Shown here one piece after another: positions 52,619-62,980 of a stretch of 64,000 bases of DNA. The notes under the pieces are model-generated. The model ran no database searches and had not been told where the DNA came from. It saw nothing but the letters and a program-made list of their open reading frames with translations. The stretch is from Cerrena zonata (taxonomy: Eukaryota; Basidiomycota; Agaricomycetes; Polyporales; Cerrenaceae): assembly GCA_038087015.1 (NCBI GenBank), contig JASBNA010000002.1, positions 1,364,001 through 1,428,000 of the forward strand, written 5' to 3'. Position numbers and translations under genes: made by a program. Positions within the stretch are counted from its first letter, which is position 1. Every line of letters begins with the position of its first letter.

Positions 52619-54639
52619 ATGGTCAAGTACATCAAACCCAAACCGCTTTCCAAGCGGGAGTTGAAAGATATACAACGCTCTCCCAATCTCAACTCTCCTC
52701 AAATGCAAGCACTTTCCCCCGCGATGCCTTTTCCCAACTCGCCCTTTCTAGATGACAATGGATGCAGTCTTGTTGAATCGCCTTCTAAGGATAAAGTACG
52801 CAAACAACGCTCTGGAACTATGAAGGCTGCTAGAGAAAGAATTCTCCCGAGGGCGCGCAAGTCTGGCGGGAGACATAAACCCATCGCTATCCCTAGTACT
52901 CCCTCCCCGCCGAGGACGCCTATAATTCCCTCCGACACAGATTCTGGGTATGGCTTATCGCTGATTATATCTAGCTAAGCAACTTAAGCTTCCCGTCCAC
53001 TGTAGATGTGAAAGCGAGTTCACGGCTATGATCAACTCGGCCAAAAACCGCATTCGTCAATCTGCTGATAAGATGCGAGAAGACGGGTCGAAGCTTCATA
53101 AACTCAAAGCAAGCAGTACTGGCGATAGTCTGTTGGATGAAGCAACAAAGTCTGACCAATATCTATCTCCTGGTCGTAAACGAAGAGTTAATCTGCTACG
53201 AAAGAAGGCTTCCGGTTCTCCTTGTATCTCTCGGTCTCCCTCTATTGCTGTATCTGGCAGCGGTAGCTCTCCTGTTTTTAGTATCTCTTTCGGGGACCCT
53301 TCTAGTAGTTTTGAAGTTCTGTTACACTCCTCGGCTTCTAGTTCTAGTCAACTTGCTGCCCCCACACCCAGGACTTTTGTTCGCTCAAAGGCTAACACTC
53401 GTGGACAGAATACTCGTACTCTGGGAACGACATCGGGTCCGAACAAGGGCATGCCCTTTGACGAGAGCGGTCAGGTCACTCTAACTCTCAGAAGCTTTAC
53501 TGCGGCAGACATGGTTAAGTACGGCATGTCTGGTCTAGGCTTATCTGCAACCAATGTACTTGAAATGACCTTCGAACCTGATTCGGCGACCAAGGAATCG
53601 AAAGAAGTGCCTGCGGAGGGCACCGAGAACCGCGGTGAAGCCAAAAAGAAACCAAAGTCCAAGAAAAAGAAAAAGAAACGTGCCCGTTCTCGTGCAGTTT
53701 CTGTCTGCGGATCTCCGGCTCTACCTGCCAACCTTGTTGCAGAACAAGAACCATCTGCTTCTCGTGGTACAAGTCCAAAACCTAAACTGTCCGCCCACCC
53801 CTGTTGTCCCGATTCAGAAAGACACTGGTACGAGGTCGAGGGCAAACTCTCCCAATCCCAAGCCCGAGAATCCCGACATCAGTAGTGAACAAAGGGGCAA
53901 TGTCTCTTCACCAGTCCCAGAGATCGTCAGAAATAGAACGCCGTCGAGTACACCACAGCCTACCTCCGAGGAGTCCAAGATAGAGCGGCGGCCTCCTACG
54001 AGAGACGAGGTGAAAAGAGTAATTAAAGGTAGATGCGCTCGTGTTGAAACATTAAATGATATCTAACCATAACCTACATATGTAGATTTACGGGCGGTGA
54101 GGACCACAGCCGATAGGATGCCGCAGTCAAAATCGGGTATTCTTAGGTCGTATATGACAGCAATGGACACCTATCGGAGGGTATTTGATTCCAGTGAGGC
54201 AGGCGGACTAGCTCTGGCCTCGTCGCAGAGTGGCAAATTGGCAGATATGTTGTCGAATTACGCCAATTCGGGAGGTGCAGCAGAAGATGATGTCGACGGG
54301 ATTCTTAGGCGCCCATTTGGGGTTGTCGGGGAAGGAGTGGCCACACAGAAACTACGGAGAATGAATGATGGACAGAAATCGATGGTGCGCCCAGGAGGTG
54401 ATACGCCCAAGCCCCCCTTGGCCATGTCGGTGGGGAGGGTAACACAAACTATTTCGGATGTCGATATGGAGGCAGGTGGACGAGAGTTTTTAACGGACGT
54501 GGAGGGAGGACTAATGGTCCGGGACAAGCGAAATATGTTGATGCGGAAAGTGACGTCCTTTGTGCGTTCAGTAACCACGGTCTTTTTGAGCCCGTGGAAG
54601 GTGTTTGCGAGAGCACTCGAAGGGACTGGTTGTGTTTAG
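52619..54639 (+). CDS. hypothetical Ser/Lys-rich nuclear-type protein
   Basis: I do not recognise this gene. The start at 52619 gives MVKYIKPKPLSKRELKDIQR. It is rich in Ser, Pro, Lys and Arg, with short charged blocks (AARERILPRARKSGGRHKP, NSAKNRIRQSADKMREDGSK) and a strong nuclear-localisation-like run (KKKPKSKKKKKKRARSRA). An intron of 55 bases at about 53829-53883 joins two frames; without it the frame stops at 53885. The final exon (54086-54639) is better structured: AVRTTADRMPQSKSGILRSY, MTAMDTYRRVFDSSEAG, KLADMLSNYANSGGAAEDDV, and a C-terminal VRSVTTVFLSPWKVFARALE. No enzyme motif is visible. Ser/Pro and basic content suggest a nuclear, phosphorylated protein, but this is inference. 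Confidence 0.65.
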
Positions 54640-55018
54640 GTCTTGAGCAATGTTTTCAGTTGTCTTGATTTGTATGGTACCTGTACATGTGTGTAGAATG
54701 ATGGATAGCCCGAGTATAATCTGTTTATTGGAAGGCTGTTGTCCCGCTGTGCCTCTGAGAAAGTGAGAGGATGATAAGTAGCTTAGCTAAGCGACGTTAG
54801 ACCAAAGAAGGAGAGTAGCTAGGCGGATTGGAGGGAGAAGTAGCCTCACTTGCATCAAGTGCAGCAGACAGCTGCCAGTCGCAAGTACTATAGGACAGCC
54901 CCGACTTGCTTTCCTCCCTTTCTCTCTCTCCCTTTCCTCCTCCCTCCTTTCCTCCAGGCTGACAACTGCACCCCAGACGACGACAATCTCTTTCCCCCGT
55001 TAAAACCCGTAGGGAGCA
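54640..55018. promoter_or_regulatory. intergenic with long pyrimidine tract
   Basis: This 379-base gap precedes the membrane-protein gene. A run of about 50 pyrimidines at 54907-54956 ends in ccag and lies about 60 bases before the start codon, consistent with a CT-rich transcription start region or an intron acceptor in the leader. Confidence 0.45.
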
Positions 55019-56921
55019 ATGCAGATCAGCCTGGGGCTTCTGCGCCCCATTCAAGTTCTTCTCTTCACGACCCTATTTGCCTCGCAAGCCTGGGCAGCCA
55101 ACTTTACTTTCACCTTTTCAAACCCGACACAATGCGACAACTTTGCTGTATCTTGGACGGGTGAATACTCTCGCATGCCTCGATAACTGCGTGCTTTGCT
55201 TCAACTCATGTTTTGCTTTAGGCGGCACGGCGCCGTATACTTTGACACTCACTCCTGTACGTGTCAAGACACATTGTACCTCTTCCTTTGAGTTGCTAAA
55301 TGGCTTGATAGGTGTTCGGAACACCACGTATCATGAACATACCTGACTCGAGCTTCAGCAATGGCAAGGGAACATACGAGACTCAGTTGGTATTCGCGAA
55401 GGATAAACAGTTCCTGGCTACTATGTCGGATGCTAGTGGGTTTGGAACTGGAGGGACGTCGGACGTATTGAAAGTTGGGGCTTCTGTTGGAAACCAGAAT
55501 TGCAATACCACAGATCCAGGTGCGTGCTTAAAAGCCTCTTTTTCTGGAATATGTCGTGACTGACATCACCGTTATCCCAGGGGTCGATTTCTTCTTCGAA
55601 CTCAATACCGCATTGCAACAGTGCAGGTAAAGAATACTCTCGTAGTCTTTTCAAATGAACAACCTTCTCAATGACGAAAATCTACTTCTTTGCAGACCGT
55701 TCACATTTGACAATTACGTAGGGGCTCAACAACCCATCACAATCACAGTGCGTTTTTTGTCCCTCGATTCCTACTCGAACTCCATGATGTACTTTGATAT
55801 CCCACCTAACGTCTATCTCTTCAATTTAGGGCATCATCCCGGGAGGACAATCATTCATACTCAATCCTCCTACTGGACCTACCTCTTTCGACTGGGTAGC
55901 AGATGTCGCTGCAGGAACAAGCATCATGTTCGTTCTCACAGACTCCAAAGGTCGCAAAGGTGGAAGTTCAGACATTCGACCCGTCAGTGTATCAGACGAT
56001 ACAACATGCCTTGACAGTACCTCCCCTACTTCTGCATCCATCACACCTTCACCCACGGGATCTCAAGCTGCGAGTACTGGAGTAACATCGCCTACAAGTG
56101 GTGCAGATAATACCTCATCAAGCCACAAAGTTAGCGGTGCAGTCATTGCCGGAGCTATTGCGGCAGTCCTCTTTGCTATAGCCACTATCGTCGTTCTGGT
56201 GATCTTCGTCATGAGAAGACGGAAGAACGAAGGACATCAACGCTTTGGCTCCATCGACTTGAACGATAGTCCACCAGGTCCGATTGATCTGCATAACGCT
56301 CCTGTGATCAATCCTTACCCTATGACACCCTCGACGAGATCCACCACATCGCCCTCGCAACACAATCTACTTGGTAACAGCACTCAATATACACAGTCTG
56401 ACTACCCTCCAACAACGATGACATCACCCTCCACATATTCGGCGTCAGGGTATGCAGCCTTCGGTGCTCAGTCGAACTACGGAGGTGCCCAATCAGCTTA
56501 TGGCGGTGACCGATCATACCATGGTACATCTATGTATGCCACCACCACAGGCTCGCATGCTCGTAATCCTTCAAATGCACGTTCAGCAGCACCTTCGTCG
56601 TCGAATGAAAGAACAAGTATGTGGGGTGGGACGACTATGACCGCTGCAGAGCGAAAAGCAGCGGCAGCAGGTGTACCGATGAATCCCAACCCTGTACCTG
56701 CGCGATTCATCCTGCATACCGATTTGGAGGACGCGGTTCCACCACCGCCTGAAAATGAAGTCATCGAACTTCCACCTCAGTATAGTGAACGACGAGGACC
56801 GTTACCTGGCTTCGATGAGGATGGGGATGCTGCAGCTTCGGGATCACGGCGAGATGAAAAGTCGCATGACTTCGGGGGCCCGCCGTCTGGAAATCCACCT
56901 CCTGGTCCATCCCATTCATAG
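55019..56921 (+). CDS. single-pass membrane protein with secreted N-terminus and PPxY tail
   Basis: The start gives MQISLGLLRPIQVLLFTTLF then ASQAWA, a signal peptide. The extracellular part reads ANFTFTFSNPTQCDNFAVSW, GGTAPYTLTLTPVFGTPRIM, and DWVADVAAGTSIMFVLTDSK with a few Cys, then a Ser/Thr-rich stalk. One transmembrane segment (GAVIAGAIAAVLFAIATIVV then LVIFVMRRRK) has a basic stop-transfer. The cytoplasmic tail is rich in Ser, Tyr and Gly and carries PPPPENEVIELPPQYSERRG, whose PPQY is a PPxY motif that WW-domain ubiquitin ligases such as Rsp5 bind. Proteins of this plan are common in mushroom-forming fungi and poorly studied. A wall-sensor or adaptor role is an inference. At least six short introns sit in the 5' half. 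Confidence 0.8.
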
Positions 56922-58227
56922 TGATGCTGGGTAAGACGCGTTACGCCGAGAAAGAAAGGGACGCGTCCGGCTTGGTGGCTACCACTCGAAGTAGCTGTTA
57001 AGCTCTCCTATACACATCGATTTCGTTGGTGTTGTTGTCATATTTAAGTGAACTAAGTATTTGTGTGCATGATCTATATTTCTAACCATTCTTCCCCTCC
57101 TCCCTGATACCATCTTTGCTGCTCTTTCCAAAGGTTATAGGATACTTTAGCACTGGCAGCCCTCACCACAGATTTCTCGCATTGCTACCTCTCTTCGCAA
57201 TAGGGTTCCCCCTCACTCCCCCTTCTACTTCTACCACCTAACTTTGTCTATCCCTCAGTTCATTCGGCTGTTCGCTGCGGGTTCATGTACTGTCTTTTCT
57301 TTCTTTCTGTAGTTTGTTAATGTCTTTTTTTTGTTTGGTTTCACGTCACGGACCAGTCCTTTCCCTTTTATTTTTTATTTGACTTTTTCTTCTTCTTACG
57401 TCTTGGACATTATAACTCCGTGACTGTCTTTTTGCTTTCTTTCCCCCTCTCCACATCTTTACCCTCATCTCCAAACGCTCCTTGTGCTACTATCATAGGT
57501 CTATAGGTTCTCTAGACGGCTCGGTACTCCTTTACTTTACTTCAGAAACTCCTAACGAATAACAATGCCATTGGGTTGGCGAGTTCTCCTGGAACATTAC
57601 CATCATTCAGATCCCTCTCCCAGTCAATCAGACACTCGAAGTCATGGAGATATGTTGTACATTTAGGTGGAACTTCTACTGTTGGGGGTTCTGGTTAAAT
57701 GACAGACAACACATCGCGTGAGTATGAATATAATAAGTAGAAAACCCGAATATTATTTAGTTATGATGCAACATGAAAAGGGAAAGAAGATGAAAATGAT
57801 GCTAGGTGTCAAAAAAATGGGGATCATATAGGTGAGGGCGAGGAGAGAATGGCAAGATGGGGGACAATGCAGCTTGAGATCAACGACCTGACTGTAAGCA
57901 CGCTGACCGATGAGATGGTACCGGTTACAACTGGAGGGGAGACGAGGGATGAAATGTGGGGAGGTGGCGTTGGGGTGGAGGATGAAGGCGTAACTATAAG
58001 TACAATTGGCTTGAACCGATGGGTCATCAGGAGAACGTCGCAAACTAAAACAGACAGGAAAAGAGCAAAAGACAAAAGACAGACAGACAGATTACAACAA
58101 CATCCCAGTCATTGCAACCATCGTGACTATAAGCTACAGCATATAGTTAATCATCACCTCCTGGATATCGAGGTGTCGTAGAGCCTCGTGAAACCATATA
58201 AGAATGATATCAGGAGGATGATGAAGT
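56922..58227. other. long convergent intergenic region, pyrimidine-rich
   Basis: This 1.3-kb gap separates the stop codons of two converging genes. The plus strand is unusually pyrimidine-rich from about 57080 to 57540 (many cttt, tctt and ccctc runs). No conserved open frame is seen on either strand. It may include long 3' UTRs or a non-coding transcript. Confidence 0.5.
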
Positions 58228-59254
58228 CTATGAAGTCTGCATTGTCTGTGCTTGCTGTACGTTTGCGCCCCCGTCCCCGAGACCTGTTTTCTCGAAAGCG
58301 GCAATCATGGCATCCTGGTCCTTGCGGCGTTTATGACGCTTTTTGCGGTCGTCCCTGATGAGGCGAGCAATGCGTCGCTTGGTAGAGTTCTGTACATGAG
58401 GGTCGGTGTTGAAGTGCTTTGTGGTGGTGCAACTGAGTTCGATGATAGCGAGCAGACGAAGAGTCTCAGAGTTGTTCAATGCCTATTCGGGGAAGTGGCG
58501 AGTGAGTTAGGGAGGTTCGTCGTAGGTAGTGTGGGGAGGTAGGAAGGGATGTAGCTTACGTTTAGAGACCATGAGATGACACGAGTGCCTTCGACGCACC
58601 CTACGACGACGAAGTTTCCTCGTTTCTCTGCTTGTAGAGCGGTACTCTACGTCGTCCGAGTAAGGTGACTAATAGGGTTAGGGATATAAGGCAACAACAA
58701 CATACCTCTGCGAATACCGTTAAGATTTTGTGGGATGTCAGGGATTTGACGACTGCAAGACCACGAGGAATGATAAATAGGAGTTCCGAGGGGACATGTC
58801 AGTATTGCATATTGGCTTACCGATTCTGTTCGACTTCCCGACGACCTCTTGCGAGACGACTGCACGGCCAAGATAGGCCCAACTATCCCTCTCAGGTCTT
58901 CGTATATGTACCTTTACAATAATCTCTCGAGCGACGACTGGTCCTTGCTGGGACGGCACGATGGCTGAGGAAGGCGCGCCTGGATAAGACGAGTTGGTCG
59001 CATGCGTAAAGATTCCGGTGGATTGAAAGAGGGGCCCTGAAGGAATACCTGAGCTCGAAGGTGTATTACTAGGTAGTTCTTGAGGTAGTGGTGGAAAGCT
59101 TGACATGTCTTGGGGTGCAGGTGCGGGAGGTTGCATGTCGACTTGTGGCATCTCCATGTTGGTGGTGGTGTCAGAATCCATATTCATATCCTGTCCAGCT
59201 AACAGTCAGAAAGCTTGTATCCCAACACAAATAGAGCTGTCTTACGGTATCCAT
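58228..59254 (-). CDS. conserved uncharacterised basidiomycete-type protein
   Basis: The start at 59254 gives MDT, spliced across a 57-base intron to DMNMDSDTTTNMEMPQVDMQ. A Pro/Ser-rich region follows, then the structured part: GPVVAREIIVKVHIRRPERD, SWAYLGRAVVSQE, VVGKSNRI, VVRSLTSHKILTVFAE, GNFVVVGCVEGTRVISWSLN and NNSETLRLLAIIELSCTTTK. The C-terminus is very basic (STKRRIARLIRDDRKKRHKR). I do not know its function. The pattern (disordered N-terminus, one compact beta-rich domain, basic tail) suggests a nuclear or RNA-associated protein. Three or four introns are seen. Two ACGCGT boxes lie upstream of it. Confidence 0.75.
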
Positions 59255-59734
59255 GTTGAAGTTGTAACAGAGCCCCTTACTTTTAGTGAAGGGCGAAAGT
59301 GATAGTTGAAGAATGAGACAAGAGCGAGAGGTCGTCTGCGAACTCGAACTCGCGATGTCCAAGCTGGTCTACACGTGACAAGTAATTTAAATTAGGGTAC
59401 AAACACGCGTCGCGACGCGTCCAAGTATGTCGGGTCAGGATTATGAGGCAGAAGTGTATGTAGGAGAATATATGTTTCTGGCTATGACTCTTTGTAATAT
59501 CTGATTTTTTGCTGCGACTTGGAATGGAGTGTCAGCTCCACCGCCTCTGTCAACCCTTCTCTTCTCAGAGCGCCTTGCTTGCGGTCCTGGCGAACCGGTG
59601 CTTCCAACAACTCTAAACTACTGTCTCGCGGTCACATATAATTCCAGCTATCACACTGGTGGTATCCCAAAGAACAAATAATAATACAGACAAATGCAAC
59701 AACGACAGAAAGAATAAGAATCCAGCAGATCACC
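59255..59734. promoter_or_regulatory. upstream region of the uncharacterised protein; TAF5 3' region
   Basis: This 480-base gap contains the palindromic pair of ACGCGT boxes at 59405-59420, about 150 bases upstream of the start at 59254. No gene is seen. Confidence 0.5.
59405..59420. promoter_or_regulatory. palindromic pair of MluI cell-cycle boxes
   Basis: The 16 bases ACGCGTCGCGACGCGT are a perfect palindrome made of two ACGCGT boxes separated by CGCG. ACGCGT is the core site of the MBF factor, which drives G1/S genes in fungi. Confidence 0.5.
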
Positions 59735-62588
59735 TCATCTCTGTTCCGGACTAAGGTAGGGTCCGGCAACTAAACAAAGATTGCGGGAGGTAAACTGCAC
59801 ATCAGTAATAGGTGTCCGTTTTGTGGGGAAAGTAGACAGAAGATCGGAACTGGATACCAAACAACGAAATTGTTAATCGCAGCTTGATGAAGGGTCACAA
59901 AGCAAAGACTCACGTTTCGATGCTCGGAAGTTCGTTTTGTTCCTTAGAAACACCGCTCATAGGATCATCATCTCCGACACCGTTTACTCCGGTTCCGTTC
60001 GGCTGCGATTTGTTTGCAGGGCCGCCGGCACTCTTAGTATCCCAACATCGCACAGTCCAATCCGCGCCCCCGCTGACAAGGAGATTGGATTCTGCGCTGA
60101 ATGCCAAGGAGTATATCGACGCTGTGTGCCCGGTCATCTTCTTTATCCGACGTCCACTTCCGAGATCCCACAGGTTGATTGCCAAATCTTCACCTAAAAT
60201 ACAATGTTCCGTTGGTACAGACTAGGGACAATCATGAAATTGACGTACCTGCTGTTGCTAATGTTTTGCCATCCGGACTAAACGCCATCGTTGAAACAAT
60301 GTTTTGGTGTCCGATGAACACCCGCACACAGCTCCCTCGCTGAACGTCCCAAAGACGAGCTGTTCGGTCGCTAGAACCTGTCGCAAGGTATAACGAGTTG
60401 GGATGGAATCGTACGCACTGTAGAAAAATATAGGTTAGGTTTTCTCTCTCAGATAGGATCAATATGGCAAACTTACGTCGACGTCGCTTAGGTGACCAGC
60501 ATATATCCTTAGCGCGTTCGATCTATCCGTGGACCAAAGCCTTGCAGTCCTATCTCTACTCGCCGTCGCAAAATAAACACCCATAGGACTCCACTGAACA
60601 TCCCATACAGGATTTTGGTGACCACGATACGCGACAACATTCGTCATGGTATCGAGCGACCACAGCCGTGTTGTGGCATCTGCTGAAGACGATAATAAAT
60701 ATTTCGGGGGGCTGGCTGAACCACCTATTGGGTCAAACGCAACGGAATATACTGGTCCACTGTGTCCGATTAATTTACGGGTTGTAGATCCACCTTTTTC
60801 TCGTATTTTGCGGAGGGATGCAGCTGGAAATAATTGTCAGAAGCGGTTATTATAATGTAAATCCAAAGATACCAACCTCCTGTTATTGAACTTGTCTGGA
60901 AGTCACTACGGAGTCCTTTTAGCTTCTCGCCTTTGAGACTCCATAGTCGCACATAGCTCTCCGAGAAGCCTGCCGCCATGAGTGAAGTATCTTGGGAGAA
61001 GGTGGCGCAAGGTGCTCTGGAATGCGTGATATCAGTATTCAATGAAAAGTAATTATTCCACAAAACTTACCCTTCTCCCACATCATGAAGGGTATAAGCG
61101 CAAACACTAGGAAGTGCCTTCGAGCGAACCGTAGCTTGTTGTGAACTGCTCACGCCAGCAGTCGACAACAACGAAGGTTCTAAGCGTATTCGTTTTCTCG
61201 CATCTCTCACCTTCTCCACCTCTCGTTTCACATCTGCTGTTTTGAAATTCGGTGGATGAGGGGGAAGGTCGGCAATAGTTGGTGAAGTAACACCAGGAGG
61301 CGGTTGAGGCCGTGCGTAGTGTACATCATATTGTGCACTAGGATCTCTATCCATCATCGCTTGTTCTCGCAGGACACGTTCGGTTTCCTGCCGTAGCTCT
61401 TCGGAAATGGGTGCGGGACCGAGTTTGAGCTCGCCTTTGGATGTGTTGAACGCCGTTGGGTCGGAAGAGGCATTCCCGCTTGCCTGAGGTATTAATGAGG
61501 ATAGTAGACCGGTCCTTTCCTCCCACGTCTCCTGTGTAGCTGCATGTCCGGGGCCGGTAATCACTGTCGTAGTGGGATGAGTTGGACTATTTTTTGTTTC
61601 TGGTCTTGGTAGTCACTTACCGTCAAACTTAAGATGGTTGTTCACAACACGCATGATAGCACTCCTTCCGCGTTTCCCCTTTTCTCCCGCAAAGCCGAAT
61701 CCAGAACCCAGGGATTCACCGCCGATTCCTTCGTTCAGCCACCCAACAAGCAAGCTGAATCCGGAACGCGTCATTCGGATAGTGTATTTCTCATTTCTAA
61801 ATCGTTGTGCGAGTTCATCGTTTTGAGCGTGGGTGGGTAGGAGGAGTGTTGACAGATGGTGGAGTGTCGCGCTATGCGCCGGAGCAAGAGGACCCGAATG
61901 CTCTGAGAAGAACTTGAGAGCTGTGGGATATGGCAAGTATTGTTAACAGCAGTGAATTCAGAAGCAACTTGTACGTACCCGCTTCTTTGAATCCATGTTG
62001 AATGAGGTCAAGATAGAAGTGAACGAAGATAGGGAATAGAATTGGACGGAATTCAGGCTAAGGGACAATAAGTGAATAAAGAACATTCAAGATTACACTT
62101 ATACGAACTCGGTACATGTCCAAAGATCCTTCGACCCATGATTCCAAATCTCGGTATCCCTCTTGCTTGTCGTTCGGGTCGAGAGACAGAATATCCTCTG
62201 CACCTACGTCTCCAATACTAGAGACAATGTTCTGAACATTCACAGAGTTGCCCATAGACACCATGTCCGAAAGGACTTTCGTTGCATCTCGAAGCGCGTT
62301 CTCCCCAGACTTCGTAGTACTCTGGGTATACACCGCAAGTTTCTTGATGAAGTCATCCGACGAAATGGTAGCAGAAGTGGAGGGTCCTGCACCGCTGGAG
62401 TCCGGAGTACCGCCTTGCTCGAGGGATTCCGACAAAGCTTGTTCGGCAGCCTTGTGTCCCCTCGAGCGCAAGTATTCAAGGACTTGTCTATCAATTGCAG
62501 CAGAGGCATTTTGGTCTTGAGTAACACTAGGAGCGGGTGAAGTGGCTTCAGGGGCAGGACTAGAAGCGGCGGGAGTAGCGGCGGACAT
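59735..62588 (-). CDS. TAF5: TFIID/SAGA subunit TAF5
   Basis: The start at 62588 gives MSAATPAASSPAPEATSPAP. A LisH motif follows (IDRQVLEYLRSRGHKAAEQA), then the TAF5 N-terminal domain (LESWVEGSLDMYRPEFRPIL, FPIFVHFYLDLIQHGFKEA, TIRMTRSGFSLLVGWLNEGI). The C-terminal WD40 propeller includes ATFSQDTSLMAAGFSESYVR, HQNPVWDVQWSPMGVYFATA, SRDRTARLWSTDR, CVRFHPNSLYLATGSSDRTA, and AINLWDLGSGRRIKKMTGHT. The last exon, after an intron near 59860-59925, reads LLSTFPTKRTPITDVQFTSR and ends LVAGPYLSPEQR. The protein is a scaffold of TFIID and SAGA. All expected domains are present in order, over ten or more exons. Confidence 0.95.
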
Positions 62589-62980
62589 GACAGAGATTTG
62601 ATATACAATGAAATAGAGTCCTTAGTGGCAGAATAGCATTAGGCTGAGAGTGAACGTAAGAGGTCGTTCAGTAGGTGTAATGTTGTAATAGACAAGGAAG
62701 CTGCAAACCAGACGCGTGCTTCGCGTTTGACGCTCATGCAACACCTTCCAAATTAGGTGAACAGCAAGTTGAAAAGCTTTGAGCGACTCCAGAGTTCAAA
62801 CGTTCAAGTTCAAGTTCTAGTTCCAAGCACACCTGGTGTATTTTGCTTCTTGGTTACAGACCTTAAAAAGTGACCCTTTGAATTGACTTGGACCCTTTTT
62901 TACATGATGAAGTAAGTTTCTGTCCATCGAGACTAACATACATTACGCAAGCTACTATGATACACTGGCACCGGAAACGT
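62589..62980. other. intergenic: TAF5 promoter, helicase 3' region
   Basis: This 392-base gap holds a small run of gttcaa-like units at about 62796-62825 and one ACGCGT at 62712-62717. No gene is seen. Confidence 0.4.

Noticed and set aside
56936..56966. Two ACGCGT boxes after the PPxY membrane gene, and one at 62712-62717
   Set aside because: The first two lie just downstream of a stop codon between converging genes, and the last is single. About fifteen such hexamers are expected by chance in 64 kb.
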